This document shows positions 17,564 to 27,275 of a DNA stretch of 64,000 nucleotides, piece by piece. The stretch's first letter is position 1. Each line of letters starts with the position of its first letter. This stretch comes from Legionella hackeliae. GTDB taxonomy: Bacteria > Pseudomonadota > Gammaproteobacteria > Legionellales > Legionellaceae. Below the pieces are notes generated by a model. It saw only the letters and a list, made by a program, of their open reading frames with translations, was not told the origin of the DNA and made no database searches. Where the stretch lies: positions 512,001 to 576,000 of the forward strand of contig NZ_LN681225.1 of assembly GCF_000953655.1 (NCBI RefSeq), in the 5' to 3' direction. The position numbers were made by a program, and so were the translations under genes.

Positions 17564-17587
17564 CCTGGTTGCAAGCAACCAGGCTAC
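17564..17587 (+). repeat. REP palindrome next to the RAYT remnant
   Basis: CCTGGTTGC-AA-GCAACCAGG is a perfect 9-bp inverted repeat followed by CTAC, sharing the CCTGGTTG / CAACCAGGCTAC ends with the elements at 2118, 5515, 7374 and 8630. Confidence 0.85.
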
Positions 17588-17650
17588 GCTTGCTGAAGCC
17601 TAACCCATATTAGCTCAGCGGATTAAGAATAATCTTTGCGTCTGTTATCC

Positions 17651-18271
17651 CTAATATTCCCAACTAAGCATATATATTCCAAGAATAGTGTCATCAGAGT
17701 TTGGAGCCGTGCAGCATTTTAAAGTTGCATTACGTTGCTTATCTAATCTAAGAGTCAACTGCTGATTTCTCAAATTCGCTGCTTGAGTTGAATTTTTAAC
17801 ATATTCTGACGAACACATCACTGAGACATAACCAAGTCCACCTCTATATTTGAAATCAAAACAAACTAGTGAATAAGGTTCAGCATCTTTTACTACAAAA
17901 GTGATAGTTTGTTCATGGTCTTCGGGTTTAATTATTGTTGTGTAAATGTGATAAGCATTGTGATAAACAAAACGTTTTCCAAAAAAACTACCTTTCTCTT
18001 TTTCTTTCTTATAAGCGATAAATGGGGCGCAAAAAAGACCAATTAAAAGGTATATTAGATAAGATCCAATAAAGGTTATTGTACCGATTATTAAGGAATT
18101 TAATTCCTCCATCATTGTATCTTCACCAAAAAAATAGCGGTAAAATGAAAGAGTGATGGCGGGTGCAACAAGTGCCAAAATAAGACCTCTATTAAAAACA
18201 GGTTCAGTAGCCCACTCAAAAAACACATATTTGGAAAATCTGCATATCCTGAATATTTGCTTCCAAAGCAT
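17651..18271 (-). CDS. Hypothetical membrane-anchored protein
   Basis: 206 residues with an AAGGAC ribosome binding site eight bases before the ATG. Two hydrophobic helices lie near residues 28-46 and 58-84; the remaining 120 residues are a soluble, strand-rich domain with several cysteines and no catalytic motif I recognise. Two helices plus a C-terminal cytoplasmic domain recall small membrane sensors or effectors of defence modules, but that is speculation. It is followed on the same strand, upstream, by another hypothetical at 18399-19154; both lie in the tRNA-proximal end of the element. Confidence 0.7.
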   Translation of the reverse strand: MLWKQIFRICRFSKYVFFEWATEPVFNRGLILALVAPAITLSFYRYFFGEDTMMEELNSLIIGTITFIGSYLIYLLIGLFCAPFIAYKKEKEKGSFFGKRFVYHNAYHIYTTIIKPEDHEQTITFVVKDAEPYSLVCFDFKYRGGLGYVSVMCSSEYVKNSTQAANLRNQQLTLRLDKQRNATLKCCTAPNSDDTILGIYMLSWEY

Positions 18272-18398
18272 TTTTTGTCCTTATTCTTTTACTGATTCTG
18301 ATGATTTAGCAGAGCTTATTGAAATATATTGGATAAGAAACAACAATAAATCCTCATTATAAAAAAAGCATGCAGAATTGGGTTTGTTTAACGACAGG

Positions 18399-19154
18399 CT
18401 AGGCTTCTTTTATATCAAGAATTACACTTGCTAAGCCAGAGCTCCACCATATTCCATCGCCAAACTTATATTTATCAGTGATTTCTTTGAGTTGATCCGT
18501 ATGTGATTCAAAGATGGTGAACCTGTATTTCTTGGAAATATTGGTTTTTTCATGATCGGTATTGATATTAACAGTTAGTTGGTACTCTCCAGTTCTCCAG
18601 ATGAAATGTTTATCAAAGAAGCTGTGAAATGGTTGAACAAGATTTTCATCAATTTCGATAAGGTCTTGCGATTCTGAATTAGGGGTACCTTTTTTCGACC
18701 GATAGTTGGCAAGCATTCTTGCTTCTAGTCTTCTATATTCTTGCTCATTTTCACGGTTAAAAAAATTGAGTAAATTTATAATATGAGCCCATTCTTCGGA
18801 AGGATTTAAAGAGAATGGGGTGAATAGTAATGTATTCTGGCCGTTTTGGTTCTCTAAATAGTTTTGTGCTGGTAAGGTGGCTATCAATTCACTGTATTTT
18901 GTTATTGAAGCAGTAATACCTTTGACTCTGACTTTCCGGCCTCCAATATTATTTACTATCAAGTGGATCTGAAGATTAGGATTGCCAACTTTATGTGTGA
19001 TAGATATCTTTGAGTACATTCCAATATCTAATTTAGCTTTTTTAAACCAAAGGCGAACAGGAGGAAGTTGGGAGAGGATTACTGCAATAGCAGAAACTAA
19101 TACTGTCCAAAAGGACCAATTAGAGTATAGATGCGTAGTCGCTGCTGCTTCCAA
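18399..19154 (-). CDS. Hypothetical protein with one N-terminal membrane helix
   Basis: 251 residues. The start is a TTG at 19154 with GTAGGAG six bases upstream. One helix (about residues 12-30, FWTVLVSAIAVILSQL) precedes a soluble domain rich in beta strands (QIHLIVNNIGGRKVRVKGIT) and a second block ending in WRTGEYQLTVNINTD. The strand pattern resembles an immunoglobulin-like or C2-like fold, but no family is recognised. It is the element gene nearest the tRNA, 34 bases from the first GTCTACA site. Confidence 0.7.
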   Translation of the reverse strand: MEAAATTHLYSNWSFWTVLVSAIAVILSQLPPVRLWFKKAKLDIGMYSKISITHKVGNPNLQIHLIVNNIGGRKVRVKGITASITKYSELIATLPAQNYLENQNGQNTLLFTPFSLNPSEEWAHIINLLNFFNRENEQEYRRLEARMLANYRSKKGTPNSESQDLIEIDENLVQPFHSFFDKHFIWRTGEYQLTVNINTDHEKTNISKKYRFTIFESHTDQLKEITDKYKFGDGIWWSSGLASVILDIKEA

Positions 19155-19187
19155 TTTGCTCTCCTACAAATATATCCTTAATAATCC

Positions 19188-19205
19188 GTCTACATTACGT
19201 CTACA
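19188..19205 (+). other. Second cluster of GTCTACA sites near the tRNA
   Basis: Exact GTCTACA at 19188 and 19199 (11 bases apart), within CCGTCTACATTACGTCTACA. They lie 48 bases from the 3' end of the tRNA gene and match those upstream of the integrase, so they probably mark the tRNA-side arm of the element. Confidence 0.6.
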
Positions 19206-19252
19206 TGACTTTTTCGAACTTTCTGAAAACTACCGTAACTACTTGATTTTAT

Positions 19253-19329
<77 letters not shown>

Positions 19330-19414
19330 GGAGAGAGTTGCCATTGTAATGGTTATGTGGGTTTAATACCACAAAATTTTTTAATTTTTTCTAAAAAATT
19401 GCTAATTAATTGGG

Positions 19415-19450
19415 GGGTTATTAGAGAGTTCTATAACTCTTTAATAACCC
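19415..19450 (-). terminator. Long hairpin downstream of rpoD
   Basis: GGGTTATTAGAGAGTT-CTAT-AACTCTTTAATAACCC, arms of 16 bases with one mismatch, starting 11 bases after the rpoD stop on the minus strand. The following sequence has no long U-run, so it may be partly Rho-dependent or also serve as mRNA 3'-end protection. Confidence 0.75.
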
Positions 19451-19460
19451 TATTCTAATG

Positions 19461-21335
19461 CTAGGTATCATCGCCTTCCAAGAAGCTGCGGAGCTTCTCT
19501 GAACGGGATGGGTGGCGTAGCTTGCGTAGTGCTTTTGCTTCAATCTGACGGATACGCTCACGGGTTACATCGAATTGCTTACCGACTTCCTCTAAGGTGT
19601 GGTCGGTATTCATTTCGATACCGAAACGCATACGTAGAACTTTTGCTTCGCGTGGAGTCAACGTTTCTAAGATCTCTAGAGTTGCTTCACGTAGGCCTTC
19701 AGCAGTTGCTCGCTCAATTGGTGATTCGATATTAGTATCTTCGATAAATTCACCTAAATGTGAATCGTCGTCATCACCAACTGGTGTTTCCATGGAAATT
19801 GGCTCTTTAGCAATCTTTAGAACTTTGCGAATCTTGTCTTCGCTTAGGTCCATTTTTGCTGCTAATTCTTCAGGAGTCGCTTCACGACCTGTTTCTTGCA
19901 TGATTTGACGTGAAATACGATTGAGCTTGTTAATGGTCTCAATCATATGGACCGGAATACGAATGGTACGTGCCTGATCCGCAATCGAACGGGTAATGGC
20001 CTGACGAATCCACCAGGTCGCATAGGTTGAGAACTTATAGCCGCGTCGATATTCGAATTTATCCACAGCTTTCATCAGACCAATGTTACCTTCCTGAATT
20101 AAATCAAGGAATTGTAAACCGCGGTTGGTATATTTTTTCGCAATTGAAATAACCAAACGTAAGTTAGCTTCAACCATTTCTTTCTTGGCACGTCTGGCTT
20201 TTGCTTCACCAATAGACATTTTACGGTTGATGTCTTTAATTTCACTAATGATTAAGCCAAACTCTTCTTCAAAGCTAGCTAACTTGCTTTGTAAGCGTAA
20301 GATTTCTTCACGGTATTCTTCGATACGCGCCATATCCAATTTTTTGGTATGCTTGCTAATTATTGTTTCCAACCAGGTTAAGTCAGTTTCTTGACCTGGG
20401 AAGGTATCAATAAAGAGTTTGCGAGGAATACGTGCTTTTTCGATACAAAGACGCATAATCGAACGTTCAAATTCACGGATATGGTTTCTAAGCTGACGGA
20501 AATGGCGCGTTAATTTGTCAACCTGTCTCGAAGTCAATTTTAACTTCAAGAACGATTCCGACATGGCTTCTAATTGCGTCAAGGTTTTAGGAGCGGTGCG
20601 GCCGTGTTTCTTTAATGCTTCCATGGCATTGGCATAGCACTCACGCAATTCATCAAAATAAATTTTTGCTTGCTCAGGGTTAGGGCCTTCATCAGCTTCG
20701 CCAAGTCCACCTTCACCTTCTTCACCTTCCTCTTCTTCGAGGGCATCAAGGATGAGTTCATCTTGTTGTGACTCATCAAGCATAGAACCGATACTGGAAG
20801 CAGGTGCTTCTTCTTCCACATCGGCAAAGCCACTAATGATGTCGCTTAAGCGGATTTCTTCGGTAACTACGCGATCATAATCTTCAAGAACCAGTTGTAC
20901 TGTTTCTGGATAATGAGCAAGTGATTTAAGAACCTGGTAAATACCCTCTTCGATGCGCTTGGCAATACGAATTTCACCTTCGCGTGTCAGGAGCTCGACT
21001 GTACCCATTTCACGCATGTACATCCTCACAGGGTCAGTGGTACGTCCGGTCTCTTTATCAACAGAAGCAAGTACAGCTGCAGCTTCTTCGACGTCATCAG
21101 GCGCATCTTCAGTTGTTCCGAGTAGTGCCAGTTCATCTTCACTGGGCGATACTTCGAATACTTTGATGTTCATGCCTTCCAACATGCTAATGATCACATC
21201 AAAATGTTCCGTATCGACGATGTTAGGTAACAAATCATTGATTTGTGCATAGGTCAGGTAATTTTGTTCTTTACCCAATCGGATGACTTTTGTGATTTGC
21301 GAGTGCTGCTGTTCTTGATCATTCATAGTCGTCAT
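19461..21335 (-). CDS. rpoD: RNA polymerase primary sigma factor, sigma-70
   Basis: 624 residues. Region 1.1 is at the N-terminus ([18 protein letters not shown]), region 1.2 has [11 protein letters not shown], and a long acidic non-conserved region follows (residues about 165-225, with [14 protein letters not shown]). Regions 2.1-2.4 carry [20 protein letters not shown] and [20 protein letters not shown] for -10 recognition and melting. Region 3 follows with [14 protein letters not shown], and region 4.2 ends in [20 protein letters not shown] for -35 binding. It directs housekeeping transcription. It is the last gene of rpsU-yqeY-dnaG-rpoD, 79 bases after dnaG. Confidence 0.98.
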   Translation of the reverse strand: MTTMNDQEQQHSQITKVIRLGKEQNYLTYAQINDLLPNIVDTEHFDVIISMLEGMNIKVFEVSPSEDELALLGTTEDAPDDVEEAAAVLASVDKETGRTTDPVRMYMREMGTVELLTREGEIRIAKRIEEGIYQVLKSLAHYPETVQLVLEDYDRVVTEEIRLSDIISGFADVEEEAPASSIGSMLDESQQDELILDALEEEEGEEGEGGLGEADEGPNPEQAKIYFDELRECYANAMEALKKHGRTAPKTLTQLEAMSESFLKLKLTSRQVDKLTRHFRQLRNHIREFERSIMRLCIEKARIPRKLFIDTFPGQETDLTWLETIISKHTKKLDMARIEEYREEILRLQSKLASFEEEFGLIISEIKDINRKMSIGEAKARRAKKEMVEANLRLVISIAKKYTNRGLQFLDLIQEGNIGLMKAVDKFEYRRGYKFSTYATWWIRQAITRSIADQARTIRIPVHMIETINKLNRISRQIMQETGREATPEELAAKMDLSEDKIRKVLKIAKEPISMETPVGDDDDSHLGEFIEDTNIESPIERATAEGLREATLEILETLTPREAKVLRMRFGIEMNTDHTLEEVGKQFDVTRERIRQIEAKALRKLRHPSRSEKLRSFLEGDDT

Positions 21336-21414
21336 AGGCGTTGGTGAGGTTAAGGGGCCACAAAAAGGTTTTGATTATAAACCTGCATGGGCAAACATGC
21401 CAGCATATTTTGCG

Positions 21415-23148
21415 TTATTTTTTATCATCAATATGATGACGTTGTTTCAACATTTCCTGTAAATTAAGTCTTTCCGTTAAAGTTAAGCCCTCATTTCGCG
21501 ATTTTGCAATGTATTGGCTAATTTTATTCTCCAAATTTTGTTTTTGCAAAAATAAAATGATATCAACGAATTCTTTCACCAAGGCGGCTTCTGGCACTTG
21601 ATGCTCCCAACTGGCTAATTTGATTAATGCGTCAAAATAGGACGTATTGCGCCACTGTTCAATTAATGTTGCAGTATTGACTTCTGGTGATTTGGAGACC
21701 TGGTGTAATAATTTTTGTAATAAATCCTGGTCTTTGCCGTCAAGTAAATTCGGGTCAATAGCTTCTTTGCTACTGCTATAAATCTCAGGGTGTTGAATGA
21801 GTAATGCAATGGCCAGGCGAATGGGGGAGCGTGTAATCGGTTTATTGTTTGTTGATGCTTGCGGTACCGTTTTATCGCTTATCAATTGCGTCAGGCGATG
21901 TGTTTCGATGTGGCTAATGCGGGCAAGCTCATCTAATAAAAGCTGCTTATAAGGCCCTTCTGGCATTTTGAGCAAATGAGGCTTTGTAACATTAATTAAT
22001 TGGCTTTTACCTGCTACAGAAGACAGGTCAATAGTACGGCTAAGCGTTTCAAAGAAAAATTGATTTAAAGGTTTGGCTTGTTTTAAGCGTTCTAAAAATT
22101 TTGCATTGCCTTCTTCTCGAACAAGACTGTCTGGATCATGACCTTCTGGAAGAAAAATAAAGCTGGCGCTAAGTCCTGCATTTAATTGAGGTAGACAACT
22201 TTCTAACGCACGCCAGGCGGCTTGTCGTCCGGCGGTATCGCCATCAAAGCAAAATATCAACTGTTGGGTATATTTAGCCAATAGTTGAATGTGATAAACA
22301 CTGGTTGCAGTTCCCAAAGTGGCTACAGCATTGTTAATTCCATGCTGTGCAAGAGCAATGACGTCCAAATACCCTTCAACAATAATAATATTTTCGACGT
22401 TTTTTTCGGTTTGCAGAACTTGATGCAAGCCATAGAGTTCACGGCTTTTTTGAAAAATGACAGTTTCTGGAGAATTGAGATATTTGGGCTTTTGTTGTGC
22501 ATCAATCACTCTCCCGCCAAAACCGATAATGCGTCCGTGTCGGTCATGAATAGGAAACATCACTCGATGTCGATAGCGATCATAGGTTTTGCCATCATCT
22601 TTTTGAATGAGCATACCGGTGGTAATCAGCTCAGCGCGATAACTTTTAAATTGTCTTTCAAGATTTTGCCAATCAGGTGGGGCATAGCCAAGTTGATAGC
22701 GCTTGGCGATTTCACCGGTAAGTCCTCGCTGACGTAAATAATCGATAGCTTGTTGGCCTTTGGTTTTTAAGGTTTGCTGATAAAATTGATTCACTTGCCC
22801 TAAAAGTTGATACAAACTTAATGATTGCTGGTTTTTTTCTGCTCGCCCATCGCGAGGCACTTGCAAGCCAAGTCGAGATGCCAAAGTTTCTATAGCATCA
22901 ATGAAACCTTGATTAAGATAGTTCATGACGAAACTAATGACGTTACCGCTCGCTCCACAGCCAAAGCAGTGGTAAAACTGCTTTTTAGCGACAACATTAA
23001 AAGAGGGAGTTTTTTCACTATGAAAAGGGCAACAGGCTACAAAAGCTCGACCAGCTTTCTTTAAAGGGACGTAGCTATCAATGAGTTCAACAATATCGGT
23101 ACGAGTAAGAAGTTCGTCGATGAATGGCTGCGGGATTAAGCCAGACAT
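21415..23148 (-). CDS. dnaG: DNA primase
   Basis: 577 residues. The N-terminal zinc-binding domain has CCPFHSEKTPSF and YHCFGCGASG (about residues 39-67); the Toprim catalytic core follows with IIVEGYLDVIALAQHG (acidic EGY motif) and IFCFDGDTAGRQAA (DxD). The C-terminal DnaB-interacting domain is about 150 residues. The enzyme makes RNA primers at the replication fork. The gene is nine bases downstream of yqeY and is co-transcribed with it. Length is normal for gammaproteobacteria. Confidence 0.98.
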   Translation of the reverse strand: MSGLIPQPFIDELLTRTDIVELIDSYVPLKKAGRAFVACCPFHSEKTPSFNVVAKKQFYHCFGCGASGNVISFVMNYLNQGFIDAIETLASRLGLQVPRDGRAEKNQQSLSLYQLLGQVNQFYQQTLKTKGQQAIDYLRQRGLTGEIAKRYQLGYAPPDWQNLERQFKSYRAELITTGMLIQKDDGKTYDRYRHRVMFPIHDRHGRIIGFGGRVIDAQQKPKYLNSPETVIFQKSRELYGLHQVLQTEKNVENIIIVEGYLDVIALAQHGINNAVATLGTATSVYHIQLLAKYTQQLIFCFDGDTAGRQAAWRALESCLPQLNAGLSASFIFLPEGHDPDSLVREEGNAKFLERLKQAKPLNQFFFETLSRTIDLSSVAGKSQLINVTKPHLLKMPEGPYKQLLLDELARISHIETHRLTQLISDKTVPQASTNNKPITRSPIRLAIALLIQHPEIYSSSKEAIDPNLLDGKDQDLLQKLLHQVSKSPEVNTATLIEQWRNTSYFDALIKLASWEHQVPEAALVKEFVDIILFLQKQNLENKISQYIAKSRNEGLTLTERLNLQEMLKQRHHIDDKK

Positions 23149-23157
23149 GATAAAGAA

Positions 23158-23601
23158 TTAACTCAGTTTGGCCTTGATTAGCACACTAACTTTTGTCATA
23201 TCAGCTCGACCTTGAAGCTCAGGCTTCAAAAGCGCCATTACCTTACCCATATCACTCATTTTTTCCGCACCAACTTCAGCAATTGCTTTTGCAATAAGTG
23301 CTTCAACGTCGGCATCGGAGAGTGGGGCAGGCAAATAATGACCAATAATATCCAGCTCAAACTGTTCTTGTTCGACTAAATCGTTACGACCAGCAGCTTG
23401 AAATTGAGCAATAGATTCTTTGCGTTGTTTGGCAAGTTTATCAAGAATAACTAGCATACGAGCTTCATCGACTTCGATGCGCTCATCGACTTCGACTTGT
23501 TTGACTGCAGCAGTAATAAGACGAAGCGTGTCCAGTTTTTGCTTGTCTCTGGCACGCATTGCATCTTTAACATCATTACTGAGACGGTCTTTAATAGTCA
23601 T
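23158..23601 (-). CDS. yqeY: GatB/YqeY-domain protein
   Basis: 147 residues, starting MTIKDRLSNDVKDAMRARDK, the typical YqeY beginning. The whole protein corresponds to the tail domain of the amidotransferase subunit GatB and is thought to bind tRNA-like structures; its exact role is open. The gene starts two bases after the rpsU stop and nine bases before dnaG, so it is fully embedded in the operon, an arrangement common in gammaproteobacteria other than enterics. Confidence 0.93.
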   Translation of the reverse strand: MTIKDRLSNDVKDAMRARDKQKLDTLRLITAAVKQVEVDERIEVDEARMLVILDKLAKQRKESIAQFQAAGRNDLVEQEQFELDIIGHYLPAPLSDADVEALIAKAIAEVGAEKMSDMGKVMALLKPELQGRADMTKVSVLIKAKLS

Positions 23602-23603
23602 GA

Positions 23604-23837
23604 TTACTTGCGTCTGTGTTTTGCAATACGACGAGCTGACATGGAAACATCACGAGAAATTTTCTTAAGGTGACGTTTAACAGCTGCAGCTTGCTTGCGT
23701 TTACGCTCAGCAGTTGGCTTCTCATAAAATTCGCGACGGCGTAATTCAGTTAAAATTCCTGCTTTTTCACAAGAACGCTTAAAGCGACGGAGTGCATATT
23801 CAGGATTTTCGCCTTCTTTCACACGAACTGTAGGCAT
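23604..23837 (-). CDS. rpsU: 30S ribosomal protein bS21
   Basis: 77 residues from the ATG at 23837. An in-frame upstream extension to 23879 is rejected because AGAGGAAA lies before the inner ATG and family members begin MP-V-V-E. The signature [16 protein letters not shown] and [20 protein letters not shown] is complete, followed by a basic tail. It is a small-subunit protein next to the anti-Shine-Dalgarno end of 16S rRNA. First gene of the macromolecular-synthesis operon, divergent from tsaD; the 211-base gap between them must hold both promoters. Confidence 0.97.
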   Translation of the reverse strand: MPTVRVKEGENPEYALRRFKRSCEKAGILTELRRREFYEKPTAERKRKQAAAVKRHLKKISRDVSMSARRIAKHRRK

Positions 23838-24048
23838 TAATTCATTTCCTCTAATTAATTTAACATAATAGGCTGGCAATTCTAGTGCCAGTTAATGCAA
23901 TCGTCAAGTTTTATTATGCCAGGAATTTTTTATTTCATTTAATTGGTAAATGAGGGTGCCATAATAAAATAGTGAAGTCTTTCTTGGTGTTCAAGACGGT
24001 CTTTCGTATAATGATCGTTTATTTTTTAATCATAGTGGCAGAGGCGTG

Positions 24049-25077
24049 ATGCGAGTATTGGGCATTGAATCATCATGTGATGAAACCGGGGTTGCGATTT
24101 ACGATTCTGATAAAGGGTTGATGGCTCATGCTCTACACTCTCAACTGGAAACTCATCAACGTTATGGTGGAGTGGTGCCGGAGTTGGCTTCACGCGATCA
24201 TGTTAAATACATCGTTCCCCTGGTTGAGCAAGCGTTAAATCAGGCAGCTATTAAAATCAATGAGCTTGATGCTATTGCCTACACCGCGGGACCAGGTCTT
24301 ATCGGTGCATTGCTTACAGGTGCCTGTTTTGCCAAAAGTTTGGCTTTCAGTCTCGGTAGACCGGCATTGGCAATTCATCATCTAGAAGCGCACTTATTGG
24401 CAGCAAAACTTGATTCACCCGGTCTTGAGTTTCCATTCCTGGCACTTTTGGTCTCGGGTGGTCATACACAACTTATCGAAGCGCGTGCCTTAGGGGAATA
24501 CCATATTATTGGTGAAACCCTGGATGATGCGGTAGGTGAGGCATTCGACAAAACAGCAAAATTGATGGGATTACCTTATCCAGGTGGTGCGATTTTGGCA
24601 GGACTTGCTGACAGTGCTTCAACGACTAATAGCAATACACTGTCAGCATTCCCACGCCCGATGACAGATAGGCCTGGTTTGGATTTTAGTTTTAGTGGCT
24701 TAAAAACGCATGCATTAACAACCTGGCACGCCAGTGATAAAGATGAAAATGCCAGAATGGCTATTGCAAAAGCATTTCAGGATGCAGTCGTCGAAACGTT
24801 AATTATTAAATGTAGACGTGCGGTCAAAAAAACGTCGAGTCACCGACTTGTTGTTGCTGGTGGGGTTGGGGCTAATAAAGCACTAAGAGCTGCATTAACC
24901 AAACTTATGGGTGAGATGGATGGTGAGATTTATTTTCCTCGACCGGAATATTGTACTGATAATGGTGCTATGGTGGCTTATGCTGGTTGTCTGCGGTTGT
25001 TGCGTGGGGAAAAAGATGGTGATTTTTCTGTCGACGTAAAAGCACGCTGGCCATTGACTGAACAATCTTCTACTTAG
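24049..25077 (+). CDS. tsaD: tRNA N6-adenosine threonylcarbamoyltransferase
   Basis: 342 residues from the ATG at 24049 (a GTG directly before it at 24046 is possible; AGAGG fits either). Family signatures: [19 protein letters not shown] at the N-terminus, the metal ligands in IHHLEAH near residue 111, the glycine loop [13 protein letters not shown] near 130-142, and ASKH-fold elements [10 protein letters not shown] and YCTDNGAM. It transfers threonylcarbamoyl to A37 of ANN-decoding tRNAs using the product of TsaC/Sua5, whose gene is at 53866 in this window. The stop lies inside a terminator hairpin shared with plsY. Confidence 0.97.
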   Translation: MRVLGIESSCDETGVAIYDSDKGLMAHALHSQLETHQRYGGVVPELASRDHVKYIVPLVEQALNQAAIKINELDAIAYTAGPGLIGALLTGACFAKSLAFSLGRPALAIHHLEAHLLAAKLDSPGLEFPFLALLVSGGHTQLIEARALGEYHIIGETLDDAVGEAFDKTAKLMGLPYPGGAILAGLADSASTTNSNTLSAFPRPMTDRPGLDFSFSGLKTHALTTWHASDKDENARMAIAKAFQDAVVETLIIKCRRAVKKTSSHRLVVAGGVGANKALRAALTKLMGEMDGEIYFPRPEYCTDNGAMVAYAGCLRLLRGEKDGDFSVDVKARWPLTEQSST

Positions 25078-25099
25078 TGCACAAAGTAGAAGATTGTTC
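25060..25099. terminator. Bidirectional hairpin between tsaD and plsY
   Basis: Perfect 16-bp arms GAACAATCTTCTACTT (25060-25075) and its complement (25084-25099) with an eight-base loop. The left arm is the last coding stretch of tsaD, so the terminator overlaps the gene end and serves both convergent genes. Confidence 0.8.
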
Positions 25100-25106
25100 G
25101 CTTCAA

Positions 25107-25874
25107 TTACGAGGATTTTTCCGGATTTTCTGTGGGCTCAGATTCTGGACGCTCTTGAGCGACAGGAGTTGGCGTTGGATTTTCTTCACTGCCAAGTTTC
25201 ACAGGGGTTTCTGTCTGTTCAAGTTCTTCTTGCTCTTCTTCCAAAACAGCATTAATTTCTTCACGTAAGGATGAACGCTTAAATTCAATCTTGGATTCTT
25301 TGCCGTCAATCAAACGAGTGATGTTTTCCCGATGTTGATAAATGACGAACAACATAATAAAGAATAGGGGAGGAAACAGTAGTAAACCATTAGGAATAAA
25401 GAGCGCATACCATGGTGCCAAGCTTATCGAAACCATGGATGCAAGGGAGGAGTAGCGGCTAAAGTTAGCCACTAAAAGCCAGGTTGCTATCACGACAACA
25501 CCCAGCATAAAGTGCAAACCTAACAAAACACCAATCGCTGTAGCCACCCCTTTTCCACCGCGAAAACCAAAAAAAACGGGATACATATGTCCCATAACCG
25601 CAGCCCAACAAGTAAAGCTAACAGCAACAGGGCCTGCACCGAGCAATTGAGCAAAAAGGACAGGTAAAAGACCTTTTAAAACATCTGCGATGAGCACCAT
25701 AGCAGCATATTTTTTACCAGAAATTCTCAATACATTCGTGGCCCCTGGATTTTGTGAGCCGGTCATGCGAGGGTCAGGTAGAGAAAAAACCTGTGAAACA
25801 ATTACTGCTGAGCACACAGAGCCCGCTAAATAACCCACTACGACAACAAATAGAAACAACAGGGCAGATAACAT
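25107..25874 (-). CDS. plsY: Glycerol-3-phosphate acyltransferase PlsY with a long acidic C-terminal extension
   Basis: About 255 residues from the ATG at 25874 (the frame upstream adds ten non-homologous residues). Conserved PlsY motifs: GYLAGSVCSAVIVSQ, then GSQNPGATNVLR, and FFGFRGGKGVATAIGVLLG, in an inner-membrane protein with five or six helices. It transfers acyl groups from acyl-phosphate to glycerol-3-phosphate, the first step of phospholipid synthesis. PlsY proteins usually end near 200-210 residues, but here about 65 more follow, rich in Glu and Pro (EEEQEELEQTETP, ERPESEPTENPEKSS), probably a disordered cytoplasmic tail. Confidence 0.95.
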   Translation of the reverse strand: MLSALLFLFVVVVGYLAGSVCSAVIVSQVFSLPDPRMTGSQNPGATNVLRISGKKYAAMVLIADVLKGLLPVLFAQLLGAGPVAVSFTCWAAVMGHMYPVFFGFRGGKGVATAIGVLLGLHFMLGVVVIATWLLVANFSRYSSLASMVSISLAPWYALFIPNGLLLFPPLFFIMLFVIYQHRENITRLIDGKESKIEFKRSSLREEINAVLEEEQEELEQTETPVKLGSEENPTPTPVAQERPESEPTENPEKSS

Positions 25875-26013
25875 CACGCCTCCCGGACAGTGGAAAAGCT
25901 TCATTATTCATGAAAGCGGAATCATTGTGAAGACATGTAGAGTATAGACTGATCTCAGGCAAAGAAATTTCGAATAATTGTGAATATTTCGCAACGATTA
26001 AAGAAAAATTTTA

Positions 26014-27144
26014 TTAGGGTAAAAATAGCGTTTGTAAATTGTTAGTGTAACGCCGACCGAGTTCAGTAATTTGCCAAAATGTTTCGTCTAAATGTATTAA
26101 TTGTTTCTCTGCTGCAAGAGTTAGAAGAGGTTTTAAATGAGTGAATTCCAAGCCTGTTCTTTCGTTAAATAATGAGTAAGGAATGGGTTGTTGCAGACGA
26201 GTGGCATTGAGCATAAACTCAAACATGATTGAATTAGGTTCAACACTTTCCTTAGCTGCAAGAAAAGGTTTATTAGAATCCAGATATTCGCTGGGTTGTC
26301 GGTGTTTGCGAGTTCGAAAAATCTCGCCGTCTGTCGCGGTTAATTTTCCGTGAGCACCAGCGCCGATGCCATAATAATCACCAAAAAGCCAATAATTTAG
26401 GTTATGGCGAGCTTGCTTGTTCCCTTGGCAAAAGGCTGAAATTTCGTAACGGGTTAACCCTTTTTCGGCTAAAAATTCGAGTCCACGGTCTTCTAATTCA
26501 CAAGTCTCATCTTCATTGGGCAAAACAGGACGTTTTTTATAGAACACTGTATTTGGTTCAATAGTTAATTGATACCATGACAAGTGTTCGGGTTGATGCG
26601 TTAGCGCATGCCTCAGATCCTCTAATCCCTGCTCGACAGATTGACCCGGTAAGCCATGCATGAGATCAATATTAATGTTATCAAACCCTGCTTTACGGGC
26701 AGACTCGATTGCCGTATGGGCTTGCAGGTGATCATGGATGCGTCCTAAATTTTTAAGCTGTTGCGGATTAAAGCTTTGTATCCCTAGGGAAAGCCTATTA
26801 ATACCTAGTCGGCGATAATCATTAAAACGCTGTTGCTCTACAGTGCCCGGGTTTGCTTCAAGGGTAATTTCTAGCCCTTTTGCAAAAGGAACCATCTGAC
26901 TTAAATGGTTAAATAAGGTGTCGTAAGCACGTGCGGAAAATAAACTCGGTGTTCCTCCACCAATGAAAATACTGTGAATTTCGCGCACAGGAAAAAAGGC
27001 CAAATCTGCTTTTAAATCATCAACCAAGGCCTGAACATAAGTCTCTTCAGGGAGATTGTCGGGGCTTTTGTGAGAATTAAAATCACAATAGGGGCATTTG
27101 CGAACACACCAAGGGATGTGAATGTACAAAGAGGTTGGTATCAT
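26014..27144 (-). CDS. hemW: Radical SAM heme chaperone / HemN-like protein
   Basis: 376 residues. The radical-SAM cluster motif is WCVRKCPYCDFN (CxxxCxxC) at residues 12-23, followed by the GGGTPS SAM-binding loop near 62. The fourth cysteine typical of HemN (CxxxCxxCxC) is replaced by Phe in CDF, which favours HemW, a heme-binding chaperone, over true coproporphyrinogen dehydrogenase. The HemN C-terminal domain (ETCELEDRGLEFLAEKGLTR ... EISAF) is present. It stands alone, divergent from nudE. Confidence 0.93.
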   Translation of the reverse strand: MIPTSLYIHIPWCVRKCPYCDFNSHKSPDNLPEETYVQALVDDLKADLAFFPVREIHSIFIGGGTPSLFSARAYDTLFNHLSQMVPFAKGLEITLEANPGTVEQQRFNDYRRLGINRLSLGIQSFNPQQLKNLGRIHDHLQAHTAIESARKAGFDNINIDLMHGLPGQSVEQGLEDLRHALTHQPEHLSWYQLTIEPNTVFYKKRPVLPNEDETCELEDRGLEFLAEKGLTRYEISAFCQGNKQARHNLNYWLFGDYYGIGAGAHGKLTATDGEIFRTRKHRQPSEYLDSNKPFLAAKESVEPNSIMFEFMLNATRLQQPIPYSLFNERTGLEFTHLKPLLTLAAEKQLIHLDETFWQITELGRRYTNNLQTLFLP

Positions 27145-27275
27145 CGTTTACTATAGGGCTGGCTTGTTTAAGCCTGTAATAGTATCATGACAATATTTTT
27201 TACAAAACAGTCAGAGCTTGATTTTAGCTCCAGGCATTTGGTTTACTGAGTAATTTGAGAAAGGTAACTTTGAAG

